From positions 1-38,841 of the forward strand of contig JAAYFD010000033.1 of the NCBI GenBank assembly GCA_012728415.1: a DNA stretch of 38,841 nucleotides, read 5' to 3'. A program made the translations under genes and the position numbers. Each line of letters opens with the position of its first letter. Within the stretch, counting starts at the first letter, position 1. The DNA comes from Gammaproteobacteria bacterium (lineage in GTDB: Bacteria; Pseudomonadota; Gammaproteobacteria; Pseudomonadales; Pseudomonadaceae). The notes under the pieces are model-generated. The model had not been told where the DNA came from, ran no database searches, and saw only the letters and a program-made list of their open reading frames with translations. Below are positions 12,776 to 21,417 of the stretch, in pieces.

Positions 12776-13735
12776 ATGACCAACCAGTACAGCACAGCTC
12801 CAGCCCGTATCGTTTTTGCCGGCACCCCGGAATTCGCCACTGCTCACCTGCAAGCGCTGCTGGACAGCCGCCATCAGGTGGTGGCCGTTTATACCCAGCC
12901 GGATCGCCCAGCTGGGCGCGGACAAAAACTGGTGGCCAGTCCGGTCAAGCAGCTGGCGCAACAACATGATATTCCCGTCTTGCAACCGGCCAACCTGCGC
13001 CATGAAGAAGCACAGCAAGAGCTGGCCGCGTTTAATCCCGACCTGATGGTGGTGGTGGCTTACGGCCTGATTTTGCCGCAAGTAATTCTGGATACGCCGC
13101 GCCTTGGCTGTATCAATAGCCATGCCTCTTTACTGCCACGCTGGCGTGGTGCCGCTCCGATCCAGCGCGCCATTGAAGCGGGCGATGCAGAAACCGGCGT
13201 TACCGTCATGCAGATGGAAGCTGGGCTGGACACCGGCCCTATGCTGCTGAAAACCATCACCCCGATTGCCGCCAGCGACACCGGCGGTAGCCTGCATGAT
13301 CGTCTGGCGGAGCTTGGCCCACCCGCTGTGCTAGAAAGCATCGAGCAACTGTTATCTGGCACTGCTCAGCCGCAAATTCAGGACGACAGTCTGGCCAACT
13401 ATGCACACAAGCTGAGCCGCGACTGCGCCCTGATTGACTGGAGCCGCCCGGCGATTGAAATCGAACGCGCCATTCGCGCCTTTAATCCCTGGCCGGTCAG
13501 TCATAGCCTGCTGCAAGGTCAGCCGCTGAAAGTGCATGGCGCACAGCTGGCACAGGGCAGCGGTCAGCCCGGAGAAATCCTGCAGGCCGACCGCAACGGC
13601 CTGCTGGTTGCTTGCGGCGAGGGTGCCCTGCTGCTAACTCGCCTGCAACTGCCCAATGCCCGCGCCATGGAGTTTGCCGATCTGTTTAATGGCCGCGCCG
13701 AGCTGTTTGCCAGCGGTCAGGTCTTGGGGCAATGA
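12776..13735 (+). CDS. fmt: Methionyl-tRNA formyltransferase
   Basis: Fmt transfers a formyl group from 10-formyl-tetrahydrofolate to Met-tRNA(fMet). Key segments are [15 protein letters not shown] at the N-terminus, [14 protein letters not shown] (the tRNA-acceptor loop), [18 protein letters not shown] (folate and catalytic His/Asn) and [15 protein letters not shown] take the ATG at 12776 because AGGA lies 6 bases before it and the 319-residue product starts close to the conserved RIVFAGTP; the frame stays open for 32 codons upstream without similarity. The stop overlaps the rsmB start by 4 bases. Confidence 0.96.
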   Translation: MTNQYSTAPARIVFAGTPEFATAHLQALLDSRHQVVAVYTQPDRPAGRGQKLVASPVKQLAQQHDIPVLQPANLRHEEAQQELAAFNPDLMVVVAYGLILPQVILDTPRLGCINSHASLLPRWRGAAPIQRAIEAGDAETGVTVMQMEAGLDTGPMLLKTITPIAASDTGGSLHDRLAELGPPAVLESIEQLLSGTAQPQIQDDSLANYAHKLSRDCALIDWSRPAIEIERAIRAFNPWPVSHSLLQGQPLKVHGAQLAQGSGQPGEILQADRNGLLVACGEGALLLTRLQLPNARAMEFADLFNGRAELFASGQVLGQ

Positions 13736-15054
13736 GCCCGCGCCTGGCTGCTGCCCATGCCTTGACTGCCGTGTTACAGGGTAAGGCTTCGCTGGCCAGC
13801 AGCCTGCCCAGCGTGTTGCAACAGGTGGCAGATAATGACCGCGCATTGGTGCGCGAATTGGCCATGGGTACTGCCCGCTGGCAACCGAGGCTGGAAATTC
13901 TTGCCGCACAATTTCTCGACAAGCCTTTGCGCCGCGCCGATCTGGATATTCAGGCGCTACTGCTAATTGGCCTGTACCAACTGCTGTATACCCGCATTCC
14001 GCCCCATGCCGCGATTAGCGAAACCGTAGATTGCGCAGTTGCCCTGAAGAAAAACTGGGCTAAAGGCTTGCTCAACGCGGTTTTGCGCCGCGCCCAGCGC
14101 GAAACGGCTGAATTGTTGCCGCAACTGGAAAAAGATCCCGTGGTGGTCACCGCCCACCCACGCTGGCTGCAAAAATCCCTCAAAGCACACTGGCCCGAAC
14201 ACTGGCTGGATATTTGTGCTGCCAACAACCTGCATCCGCCAATGACACTGCGAGTCAATGCACTGCGCACTGGGCGCGATGATTATTTAACCCAACTGCA
14301 ACAGGCTGGTATCGCCGCCCAGGCTACCCTTTACAGTCAAAGCGGCATCCAGCTGGAGCAGCCCTGCGATGTACATCAGCTACCCGGCTTTGCCGCTGGC
14401 TTGTGCAGTGTGCAGGACGAAGCCGCCCAGTTATCGGCGCAATTGCTCGCTTTGCAACCGGGTCTGCGCGTGCTGGATGCCTGTTGCGCACCGGGCGGCA
14501 AGACCTGCCACATTCTGGAAGCCCAGCCGCAACTTGCTGAAGTGCTGGCGCTGGATCTGGAAGCCGAACGTCTTAAGCGAGTGCAGGAAAACCTTGACCG
14601 CCTGCAATTACACGCCAGCCTCAAGGCTACCGATGTGCGCGCTATTGATAACTGGTGGGACGGCCAGCAGTTTGACCGCATCCTGCTCGATGCGCCCTGT
14701 TCTGCTACCGGGGTCATCCGCCGCAATCCTGATATCAAGCTGACACGGCAAGCCGAGGACATCACTGAGCTGGCTAAACTACAGGGCGAGCTGCTGGATG
14801 TGCTCTGGCCTACGCTGGCTCAGGGCGGAGTGCTGCTATACGCCACCTGCTCAGTACTGCCAACGGAAAACAGCGATACTATCGGCCAGTTTTTAACCCG
14901 TACTCCCGATGCGCAAGAATTGCCTACGGGGCTGACATGCGGCATCAAACAGCCCCATGGCCGCCAGCTGTTCCCGCAGCCGGACGGACACGACGGGTTT
15001 TATTACGCACTGCTGCAAAAAAGGGAGCCAGGCTCATTCATACAGGGTAAATGA
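13732..15054 (+). CDS. rsmB: 16S rRNA (cytosine-967-C5)-methyltransferase
   Basis: RsmB (Fmu/Sun) methylates C967 of 16S rRNA with S-adenosylmethionine. Residues 1-130 are the NusB-like RNA-binding domain ([20 protein letters not shown]). The methyltransferase domain shows the SAM motif [17 protein letters not shown], the PC motif [17 protein letters not shown] (Cys near 323) and the second Cys motif [11 protein letters not shown] (near 373), the two cysteines used by m5C enzymes. At 440 residues it is full length. The ATG overlaps the fmt stop. The last codons form part of a bidirectional terminator. Confidence 0.96.
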   Translation: MSPRLAAAHALTAVLQGKASLASSLPSVLQQVADNDRALVRELAMGTARWQPRLEILAAQFLDKPLRRADLDIQALLLIGLYQLLYTRIPPHAAISETVDCAVALKKNWAKGLLNAVLRRAQRETAELLPQLEKDPVVVTAHPRWLQKSLKAHWPEHWLDICAANNLHPPMTLRVNALRTGRDDYLTQLQQAGIAAQATLYSQSGIQLEQPCDVHQLPGFAAGLCSVQDEAAQLSAQLLALQPGLRVLDACCAPGGKTCHILEAQPQLAEVLALDLEAERLKRVQENLDRLQLHASLKATDVRAIDNWWDGQQFDRILLDAPCSATGVIRRNPDIKLTRQAEDITELAKLQGELLDVLWPTLAQGGVLLYATCSVLPTENSDTIGQFLTRTPDAQELPTGLTCGIKQPHGRQLFPQPDGHDGFYYALLQKREPGSFIQGK

Positions 15055-15068
15055 GCCTGCCCCCTTTT
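15017..15068. terminator. Bidirectional terminator overlapping the rsmB 3' end
   Basis: CAGGCTCAT at 15029-15037 pairs perfectly with ATGAGCCTG at 15051-15059, with extra GGG/CCC pairing outside. On the plus strand CCCCCTTTTAT follows; on the minus strand the stem is followed by six T (15017-15022). The left arm lies inside the rsmB coding sequence. It can serve rsmB and the convergent lipoprotein gene. Confidence 0.8.
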
Positions 15069-15083
15069 ATTGTCCGTGACAAG

Positions 15084-15626
15084 CTAGTTGCGCAACATGC
15101 GACGGTTGTTGCTGTCCATCGGCAATGCATAGTCATGCACAGCCAGAACCGTGTTGGACTGCGGGTGCACAACTTTCAGGTTTATATACACAAAATCACG
15201 ACTTGTAGCATAACTGCCGACTACAACCGCTTGGGCATCGTAAGAGCGTGCCAGCTCGCGAATTTCACGGCTCAGCAACATCTCGCCCTCACCGGTAATA
15301 CCCACGCTATTACGCAGTTTCATCTCCCGCATGCGGTAGCCAGACTTGGTAAATTCGGCCGAAATTTGCTCGGAAACAATACGTCCAAAAGTGGAAGAAG
15401 TTTCCAGTGCATCGACGTTGGCCAAAGAAGCAATAACCAAGGTGCTCGGGGCCGGAACACTCTGCGTCAGCTGGGCCAACAGTTGCTTGGTAGCTGCTTG
15501 GTTGGCTGGAATAAACTCGTTGTCACGAGCCTCTTGGTAAGTTGGCTCGCGCACGGTTTTGGTTGTTTCACAACCGACCAAAACAGCCCCGGCCGCCAGC
15601 AGGGGGACAAGAAAACGCATTTTCAT
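15084..15626 (-). CDS. FlgO-like outer-membrane lipoprotein
   Basis: A 180-residue lipoprotein: MKMRFLVPLLAAGAVLVGC gives a lipobox LVGC with Cys19 as the lipidated residue. The body (residues about 50-165) has the FlgO-type pattern, with LVIASLANVDALETSSTFGRIV, SEQISAEFTKSGYRMREMKL and EGEMLLSREIRELARSYDAQ AVVVGSY. FlgO was described in Vibrio as an outer-membrane protein needed for motility, but no flagellar gene lies nearby. I prefer the ATG at 15626, 9 bases after AGGAG; a GTG one codon earlier is possible. It starts three bases after the stop of the upstream lipoprotein gene, so the two form an operon. Confidence 0.8.
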   Translation of the reverse strand: MKMRFLVPLLAAGAVLVGCETTKTVREPTYQEARDNEFIPANQAATKQLLAQLTQSVPAPSTLVIASLANVDALETSSTFGRIVSEQISAEFTKSGYRMREMKLRNSVGITGEGEMLLSREIRELARSYDAQAVVVGSYATSRDFVYINLKVVHPQSNTVLAVHDYALPMDSNNRRMLRN

Positions 15627-15629
15627 CAC

Positions 15630-16316
15630 TTAGTTCTCCTTGACCTGCAACCGGCTTGCAGGCAGCTGGGAAGCGTAGTTGTAAAAATCCTTCTCGGTTG
15701 TGTAATACACGTTGGTTTCATTGGCATAGAAGCGGTTGTTGTCAGACGCCACAACAGATACAACCAACTCATGCTTGGGACGCGAGCCCTTGGCCAGCTT
15801 TGAATTGGCGGCAAAATAGGCATCTGCAGAAACCGCAGCACCCATCATGGCTGCACCCGGTGAGCCATGGACATAGATATTACGCAACACCCACAGACCA
15901 CCGGTTAACATGGTTATTTCACCCATGACTGCATCACGTTTGGCACGGTCGGCCCACTTGACATAGTCAGTTTTGACCTCAACGGTGACGGAACCCATGG
16001 CCTCAGAGTGTTTCATTACTGCATAACCGGAAGCAATCAGGGCACTCATCAGTTTTTGATTGAAAGCTCGCTGAAACTTGCTGTCCTCCGCTGACTGCCT
16101 GATATAGAGGGTGCGTTTGTCAGAAGGCAGGGAAGCTGCCAACTGAGCTGCCGTATCTTGGGCTATTTGCTGCCAGTGCGCTGCAGACTGCAGCTTGCTT
16201 TGTTCAGTTTTTTCAAAGTTGGTAGCAACCGGTGCTTCTGTGTACGGAACCTTGAGGTTCTGACATCCGGCCAGCAGGATGCTGCCGGCCAGTAGTGTGA
16301 CAATACGCTTATGCAT
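15630..16316 (-). CDS. Predicted lipoprotein of unknown function
   Basis: I do not recognise this family. The 228-residue product begins MHKRIVTLLAGSILLAGC, a clear lipoprotein signal with Cys18. The mature part has an amphipathic start, a region resembling a periplasmic alpha-beta fold (KRTLYIRQSAEDSKFQRAFN, SALIASGYAVMKHSE), a Gly/Ala-rich patch (HGSPGAAMMGAAVSADAYFA) and an aromatic tail (NRFYANETNVYYTTEKDFYNYA). The ATG at 16316 has AGGGA about 8 bases upstream. It is the first gene of a two-gene operon with the FlgO-like lipoprotein, suggesting that the two act together at the cell envelope. Confidence 0.8.
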   Translation of the reverse strand: MHKRIVTLLAGSILLAGCQNLKVPYTEAPVATNFEKTEQSKLQSAAHWQQIAQDTAAQLAASLPSDKRTLYIRQSAEDSKFQRAFNQKLMSALIASGYAVMKHSEAMGSVTVEVKTDYVKWADRAKRDAVMGEITMLTGGLWVLRNIYVHGSPGAAMMGAAVSADAYFAANSKLAKGSRPKHELVVSVVASDNNRFYANETNVYYTTEKDFYNYASQLPASRLQVKEN

Positions 16317-16710
16317 AATGCATTCCCTGAAGTTATGACAGCACATTGACCGTCGTTTTTATGTACACCCCTGCACCAAGTATTACTGCTCTCGGAAAAT
16401 TTCATTCCGCATTACTGGCAGAAGTGGTTTTCTGTTTTTCCGGACACCCGGTCGACTCACCGGCCTACAGATCCAGTTAGTTTATAGCAAAACAAACTAG
16501 CATATAAGGCCGTAAATGCCTATAGCGCAATCGTGACATACCTCACGGTTTCACGGGGTTCATAGGCTTATTCAACTTTGCGACACTTAACTTCTTTCAT
16601 CTAGGGCGAGTGTAGCCCTCCGAGCATGACTTGCGGTTTCCGCCTATTGTGCTCTCTCCGGCAAGCGCCCAAAATGTCCTTTTTTACAGCCGCACAAGCA
16701 GACAGTAATC
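16317..16710. other. Lipoprotein-trkA divergent intergenic region
   Basis: This 394-base gap holds the promoters for the lipoprotein operon (minus) and trkA (plus). I see a weak inverted motif (ATAAGGC ... GCCTATA near 16505-16526) but no certain promoter, operator or RNA gene. Confidence 0.4.
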
Positions 16711-18084
16711 ATGAACATCCTGATTCTCGGAGCCGGCCAGGTCGGCGGCAATCTAGCCGAACAGCTGGCCAGCGAGGCCAACAACATTACCGTGGTCGAT
16801 ACTGACTACGAACGCCTGCGCGAACTGGGCGAGCGGCTGGATATTCGTACCGTAGCCGGCCATGCCTCATATCCGGCCGTGTTACGCCAGGCCGGGGCCG
16901 ACGATATGGACCTGCTGGTGGCTGTCACCAACAGCGACGAAATCAACATGATTGCCTGCCAGGTGGCGCACACGCTGTTTCGTACGCCGACCAAGATTGC
17001 CCGGGTGAGGGCCACCCAGTACCTGCTACGCCAGGACCTGTTTGGCACCGACGCCCTGCCGATTGATGTCTGCATCAGTCCTGAGCAGGTCGTTACCCAC
17101 CACATCAAACGGCTGGTAGAGAACCCCGGCACTCTACAGGTGCTGGACTTTGCCGAGGGCAAAGCCCAGCTGGTCTGCGTGCGTGCGCGCCATGGTGGCA
17201 TGCTGGTTGGCCACCAGCTGCGCGAGCTACGTAATCACCTGCCCAACGATGATGTACGAGTCGCGGCCATTTTCCGGCGCGATCACCCTTTGACGCTAAC
17301 CGGCAATACCGTCATTGAAGTGGACGACGAAGTATTTTTTGTCGCTGCCCGCCACCGTATCCGTGCCATGATGAGCGAACTTCAGCGGCTGGAGGCCGGC
17401 TATCGCAAAGTGGTAATCGCCGGCGGCGGCCAGGTCGGCGAACGCTTGGCCGAAGCCCTGGAAAGCCGCTGCCAGATCAAAATCATCGAGCTCAACCCGG
17501 CCCGCTGCCGTCATCTGTCCGATCATCTGGACAGCAGCGTGGTCCTGCAGGGCAGTGTCTCTGATCGCGAGCTGCTACTGGAAGAAAACATCGACCAGGC
17601 CGACCTGTTCATTGCAGTCACCAACGATGATGACGCCAACATCATGTCCAGCCTGCTGGCCAAGCGCATCGGAGTGCGCAAGGTGATGGCCATCATCAAC
17701 AATCCGGCCTATGTCGATCTGATGCAGGGCGGTGCCATCGACATCGCCATCAGTCCGCAACTGGCAACACTCAGCGTATTGCTGGCCCATGTACGCAAGG
17801 GCGATGTGGTCAGCGTGCATTCGCTGCGGCGCGGTGCGGCCGAAGCCATCGAGGCCATTGCCCATGGCGACGAGAAGACCAGCAAGGTGGTTGGTCGCAG
17901 GATCAGGGATATCCGCTTGCCGCCCGGCGCTGCCATTGGCGCCATCATTCGTGATGAAGAGGTGATCATGGTGGAAAAAGACACGAAAATCCTCAGTGGT
18001 GACCATATCCTTCTGTTTGTGGTCGACAAGAAGCACATTCCCGCCGTGGAACGCCTGTTCCAGGTTGGGCTCAGTTTCTTCTGA
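16711..18084 (+). CDS. trkA: Trk potassium uptake regulatory subunit TrkA
   Basis: TrkA is the cytoplasmic NAD(H)/nucleotide-binding ring that gates the TrkH potassium channel. The 457 residues contain two RCK units in tandem, each with a Rossmann NAD site: GAGQVG at residues 7-12 and GGGQVG near residue 235. Each N-lobe is followed by a TrkA-C domain (about residues 140-220 and 370-455). The acidic residue at the end of the second beta strand (VVDTDYERL; IIELNPARC) fits NAD binding. It is followed 16 bases later by trkH, so both channel parts are encoded together here. In P. aeruginosa trkA follows rsmB directly; here two lipoprotein genes intervene. Confidence 0.96.
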   Translation: MNILILGAGQVGGNLAEQLASEANNITVVDTDYERLRELGERLDIRTVAGHASYPAVLRQAGADDMDLLVAVTNSDEINMIACQVAHTLFRTPTKIARVRATQYLLRQDLFGTDALPIDVCISPEQVVTHHIKRLVENPGTLQVLDFAEGKAQLVCVRARHGGMLVGHQLRELRNHLPNDDVRVAAIFRRDHPLTLTGNTVIEVDDEVFFVAARHRIRAMMSELQRLEAGYRKVVIAGGGQVGERLAEALESRCQIKIIELNPARCRHLSDHLDSSVVLQGSVSDRELLLEENIDQADLFIAVTNDDDANIMSSLLAKRIGVRKVMAIINNPAYVDLMQGGAIDIAISPQLATLSVLLAHVRKGDVVSVHSLRRGAAEAIEAIAHGDEKTSKVVGRRIRDIRLPPGAAIGAIIRDEEVIMVEKDTKILSGDHILLFVVDKKHIPAVERLFQVGLSFF

Positions 18085-18100
18085 CGGCCGGAGCCAAACC

Positions 18101-19552
18101 GTGCATTTTGCTGCCATTGCCCGTATTCTCGGCGTCCTGCTGATGCTGTTCAGCCTGACCCATGTGCCGCCCCTGCTGCTGTCGCTATATGACGGCAGTG
18201 ATGCCGGCAGCAGCTTCGCCCTGGCACTGGGCATCACACTGCTGACCGGTCTGTGCATCTGGCTGCCGGTACGCGGCCGACGCGAAGAGCTGCGTGTACG
18301 CGACGGCTACCTGATAACCGCCCTGTTCTGGATTGTACTGGCCAGCTTCGGAGCCATGCCGTTCTATTTTTCACCGGTGCCGGACATGGATCTGGCCGAT
18401 TCACTGTTCGAATCATTTTCCGGGCTCAGCACCACCGGTGCCACCGTCCTCACCGGACTCGACCAGCTGCCCCGTGCCATCCTCTACTACCGCCAACAAT
18501 TACAATGGCTCGGCGGCATGGGGATCGTGGTACTGGCCGTGGCCATCATGCCGATGCTCGGCGTAGGCGGCATGCAGCTGTACCGCACCGAAATGCCAGG
18601 CCCGATCAAGGACAACAAACTCTCTCCGCGCATTGCCGATACCGCCAAAACCCTCTGGCTGATCTACTGCGGCCTAACCCTGCTCTGTGCCCTGGCCTAT
18701 TGGCTCGCCGGGATGAATGGCTTTGATGCCATCGGCCACAGTTTTGCCACCATTGCCATTGGCGGCTTTTCCACCCATGACGCCAGCATCGGCCACTTCG
18801 ACAGCCTGACCATCGAGCTGATCGCCGTTACCTTCATGGTACTGTCGGGCATGAACTTCGGCCTGCATTTTCTTGCTTTGCACAACCGCTCGCTAAAAGC
18901 CTACTGGCGTGATGCCGAATGCCGCTTTTACCTGAAGCTATTGAGCGCCACAGTAGTATTGACGTTTTTCATACTGCTGCTATACCAGCACTACCAGCAG
19001 CCCGGCATCGCCATGCGCCATGCGCTATTTCAGGTGGTCAGTATCGCCACCACCACCGGCTTTGCCGTCACCGACTTCAGCGCATGGCCCAGTTTTTTAC
19101 CCTACCTGTTGCTCTATATGGCGTTTATTGGGGCCTGTGCCGGATCAACCGGCGGCGGCATGAAGGTGATGCGTGTGATGTTGCTGGTCCGCCAGGGACA
19201 ACGGGAAATCCAGCGCCTGCTGCACCCCAATGGTGTATTTACCATCAAGCTTGGCAAACATCGGGTACCTGACCGGGTCATCGAAGCAGTCTGGGGGTTT
19301 GCCGCGGTTTACATGGGTACCTTTTTCCTGCTGATGCTGGCTCTGCTCGCCTGTGAGCTGGACCCCATTACCGCCTTCTCCACCCTGGCTTCCTGCATGA
19401 ACAACCTGGGTCCGGCACTGGGCGATGCTGCCTTCCACTACGGCAGCCTGCCAGAAAACGCCAAGCTGATCCTCAGCCTGGCCATGGTGCTGGGCCGGCT
19501 GGAGGTGTTTTCCCTGCTGATCCTGTTTACCCCGGCCTTCTGGCGGTATTGA
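18101..19552 (+). CDS. trkH: Trk potassium channel membrane subunit TrkH
   Basis: TrkH is the inner-membrane potassium-translocating subunit. All four pore-loop filter segments are present: SGLSTTGATVLTG, TIAIGGFSTHD, SIATTTGFAVTD and ASCMNNLGPALGD, each with the conserved Gly. The protein is hydrophobic throughout with about ten membrane helices. I choose the GTG at 18101 (VHFAAIARILGVLLMLFSLT) because CGGAG precedes it by 7 bases and the first transmembrane helix begins at once, giving 483 residues. The frame continues upstream inside trkA, where it is only overlap. It is co-transcribed with trkA. Confidence 0.95.
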   Translation: MHFAAIARILGVLLMLFSLTHVPPLLLSLYDGSDAGSSFALALGITLLTGLCIWLPVRGRREELRVRDGYLITALFWIVLASFGAMPFYFSPVPDMDLADSLFESFSGLSTTGATVLTGLDQLPRAILYYRQQLQWLGGMGIVVLAVAIMPMLGVGGMQLYRTEMPGPIKDNKLSPRIADTAKTLWLIYCGLTLLCALAYWLAGMNGFDAIGHSFATIAIGGFSTHDASIGHFDSLTIELIAVTFMVLSGMNFGLHFLALHNRSLKAYWRDAECRFYLKLLSATVVLTFFILLLYQHYQQPGIAMRHALFQVVSIATTTGFAVTDFSAWPSFLPYLLLYMAFIGACAGSTGGGMKVMRVMLLVRQGQREIQRLLHPNGVFTIKLGKHRVPDRVIEAVWGFAAVYMGTFFLLMLALLACELDPITAFSTLASCMNNLGPALGDAAFHYGSLPENAKLILSLAMVLGRLEVFSLLILFTPAFWRY

Positions 19553-19611
19553 AGGTCTTCGGGCACAAATCAGCGGAGCGGCTCGTGCTGCCCCCTTATT
19601 GATTGACAAAC

Positions 19612-19895
19612 TGGATTCTGCGACTGCGCTTCGCGCAGAGTAACTATGGAAGGGTGCAGAATGGCAGGAAATACGCACGAAACACGAGGGATGTGGGGAA
19701 TGTGCAGAGTGGCGAGAAATACGCACGCAGAATAACCGTGAAACCCTCGTCTTACACGCGACACCACCCCACCATTGGCGGGCCCAGCCTTTCCCACCCG
19801 TACAAGGTATCCCTGGCAGGGTGGAGTATTGCATCAGGCATTTAGCGGTTTAACCGAAGGCTGAACCAGCGCAGCCTGATGCAATACTACGCCCT
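19612..19895 (+). repeat. Structured repeat element between trkH and nnrS (divergent member)
   Basis: It opens with an ATTCTGCG...CGCAGAGT hairpin (19614-19642), continues with a segment sharing ACACGCGACA and GGGCCCAGCC with the elements flanking norDBC, and closes with a long palindrome: arms 19818-19839 and 19874-19895, 20 of 22 bases paired, including GTATTGCATCAGGC. The order of parts matches the elements at 21089 and 25506, but the sequence is only partly alike. No gene is supported in 19553-19928. Confidence 0.6.
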
Positions 19896-19928
19896 GCTTC
19901 ACACCACAGTACAAAAACCTAAAAACCA

Positions 19929-21044
19929 TCAGCTGCGACAGCGCCAAAGCACCGATAACAGCACGGCAAAACCCAAGCTCCAGCACAGCATTGCGCTGTG
20001 GATCAAAGGCAGATAAGCCGCCGGCATCAAGGGCGCCAGCAGGCGGGTAATGGCGGCCAGCACCAGCAGACCGCTGGCAACATGGCTACTTTTCAGCGCT
20101 CCGGCATCCTTGAACTTTTTCACCACGGTCACCCGCGCCATGATGGTAACCATCAGTACACCCAGCGCGGCAACGGTAACGGCATGGGTAGCCAGCAGTT
20201 GCGTCAGCGGTACGTATTCACGCAGGCCAAGCAGGAACACGCCCAGTGCCAGCCCGCTGTAGCCGGCAAACAGGGACAGGATGTCGATACGGCTGCGGTA
20301 CTGCCAAGGCTGCCAGCGCAAAATACGCAAACCGATGATGCCACCGGCCAGCATCAGCACCAACCCCTTGAGCAGTGGTAACAACGTAACCGCCTGCAAG
20401 ACAAACCCGGCTGCCAGGGCAATTAGTCCGGCCCCTTCCACATTCGGTTGCACCCGGTTGCCCATACGCACACCCTGCTGTAGCCAGAAACTGGCCAGCA
20501 CCGGTGCAATCACCCGTCCGCCCATGAAGAACATCAGCGCCGTCAGCACAATCAACGCATGGGGCAGAATTGCAGCAAACACGACAGCATCCGATCCGGC
20601 TATCGCCGTCAACAACCCAACCAGCGCCACAATGGGGGCCACACTGCGGTTTTGCCACTTGGTCGCCCGCCAGAAGGCTGGAGCCACCTGCTGCACCAAA
20701 AGAAACGCAGCAATGGCAGAAAACAGAGCCGACAGCGGATGAAAACCCAGCAGCCAGAAACTGATGCGCGCCAGCAGCCACAAGCCCGTCAACCACAGCA
20801 AGCGACTGCGGGCGAGATTGCCCAGCAAATAGCCACAGATCACCAGAAAAGCAACGCCAAAGATCAGCTCATGCGCATGCACATGAGGATTGGCCAGCCC
20901 CGGCAACCAGTGAAGCTGGCCCAGCATGGCCAGCACTGACAAGGGCAGTACCAACATGGCGTAGAACGACGCCAGCGGAAACAGCCACTCTCGGGCCTGG
21001 ATTTTTTTGATGACTGGTCTGGTTTCTGTGGTAACTCTGGCCAT
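19929..21044 (-). CDS. nnrS: NnrS family heme/copper membrane protein
   Basis: NnrS proteins are polytopic, heme- and copper-containing membrane proteins linked to denitrification and nitrosative stress. The 371-residue product has about ten hydrophobic helices and the family motif HVHAHELIFGVAFLVICGYL near residue 55, whose histidines are candidate metal ligands, plus the MVTIMARVTVV segment where the family usually has MxxRxTLGHTGR, here without the LGHTGR. I take the ATG at 21044, 8 bases after GGGTGA; a GTG four codons earlier is possible. It sits downstream of norD on the same strand, separated by a repeat element. The assignment to the family is good; its exact role is inferred. Confidence 0.85.
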   Translation of the reverse strand: MARVTTETRPVIKKIQAREWLFPLASFYAMLVLPLSVLAMLGQLHWLPGLANPHVHAHELIFGVAFLVICGYLLGNLARSRLLWLTGLWLLARISFWLLGFHPLSALFSAIAAFLLVQQVAPAFWRATKWQNRSVAPIVALVGLLTAIAGSDAVVFAAILPHALIVLTALMFFMGGRVIAPVLASFWLQQGVRMGNRVQPNVEGAGLIALAAGFVLQAVTLLPLLKGLVLMLAGGIIGLRILRWQPWQYRSRIDILSLFAGYSGLALGVFLLGLREYVPLTQLLATHAVTVAALGVLMVTIMARVTVVKKFKDAGALKSSHVASGLLVLAAITRLLAPLMPAAYLPLIHSAMLCWSLGFAVLLSVLWRCRS

Positions 21045-21088
21045 GTTTTTTGTCACCCGGGTATTTCAGTTTTCGAAGGCGGCTGGTG

Positions 21089-21385
21089 GATTCTGCAACT
21101 CCGCTGCGCTACGCGCAGAATGACCGTAGAGGGCGCGCAGAATGACGACCAAATGTATACGCCTTCCAGCCACACGCGACAGCAGCCCAGCGCAGCTGGG
21201 CCACCCCCTCCCCCACGCCAAGGAATTTAATCAGGTCGTGTGATGTGCTGCGCAAAGCATCAGCTGTCAGCTTTGAGCTTGCTCAAAGTGGCAGCGTAGC
21301 GTCGCGCAGCACATCACACGACCGTCAGCACCGCCGGCAAACCCCCATAGATTCTGCGACTCCGCTGCGCTACGCGCAGAATGAC
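21089..21385 (+). repeat. Structured repeat, left copy flanking norDBC
   Basis: A 297-base element, inverted relative to the copy at 25506-25803 and roughly 87-90% identical by eye. It starts and ends with ATTCTGCRACnCCGC...GCGCAGAATGAC hairpins. Its core is a palindrome with perfect 20-base arms, 21234-21253 and 21304-21323, enclosing a nested hairpin (GCTGTCA, CTTTGAG, CTTG loop, CTCAAAG, TGGCAGC). No coding capacity is evident. It occupies nearly all the gap between nnrS and norD. Confidence 0.9.
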
Positions 21386-21417
21386 GGTTGGGCGCGTCTT
21401 CATTAGGCACGCCCCAA

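Noticed and set aside
21234-21323. Idea that the long palindrome is an integron attC site
   Set aside because: It has paired arms and a nested hairpin, but no recognisable R'/R'' core (GTTRRRY-type) sites and no integrase or cassette array nearby.
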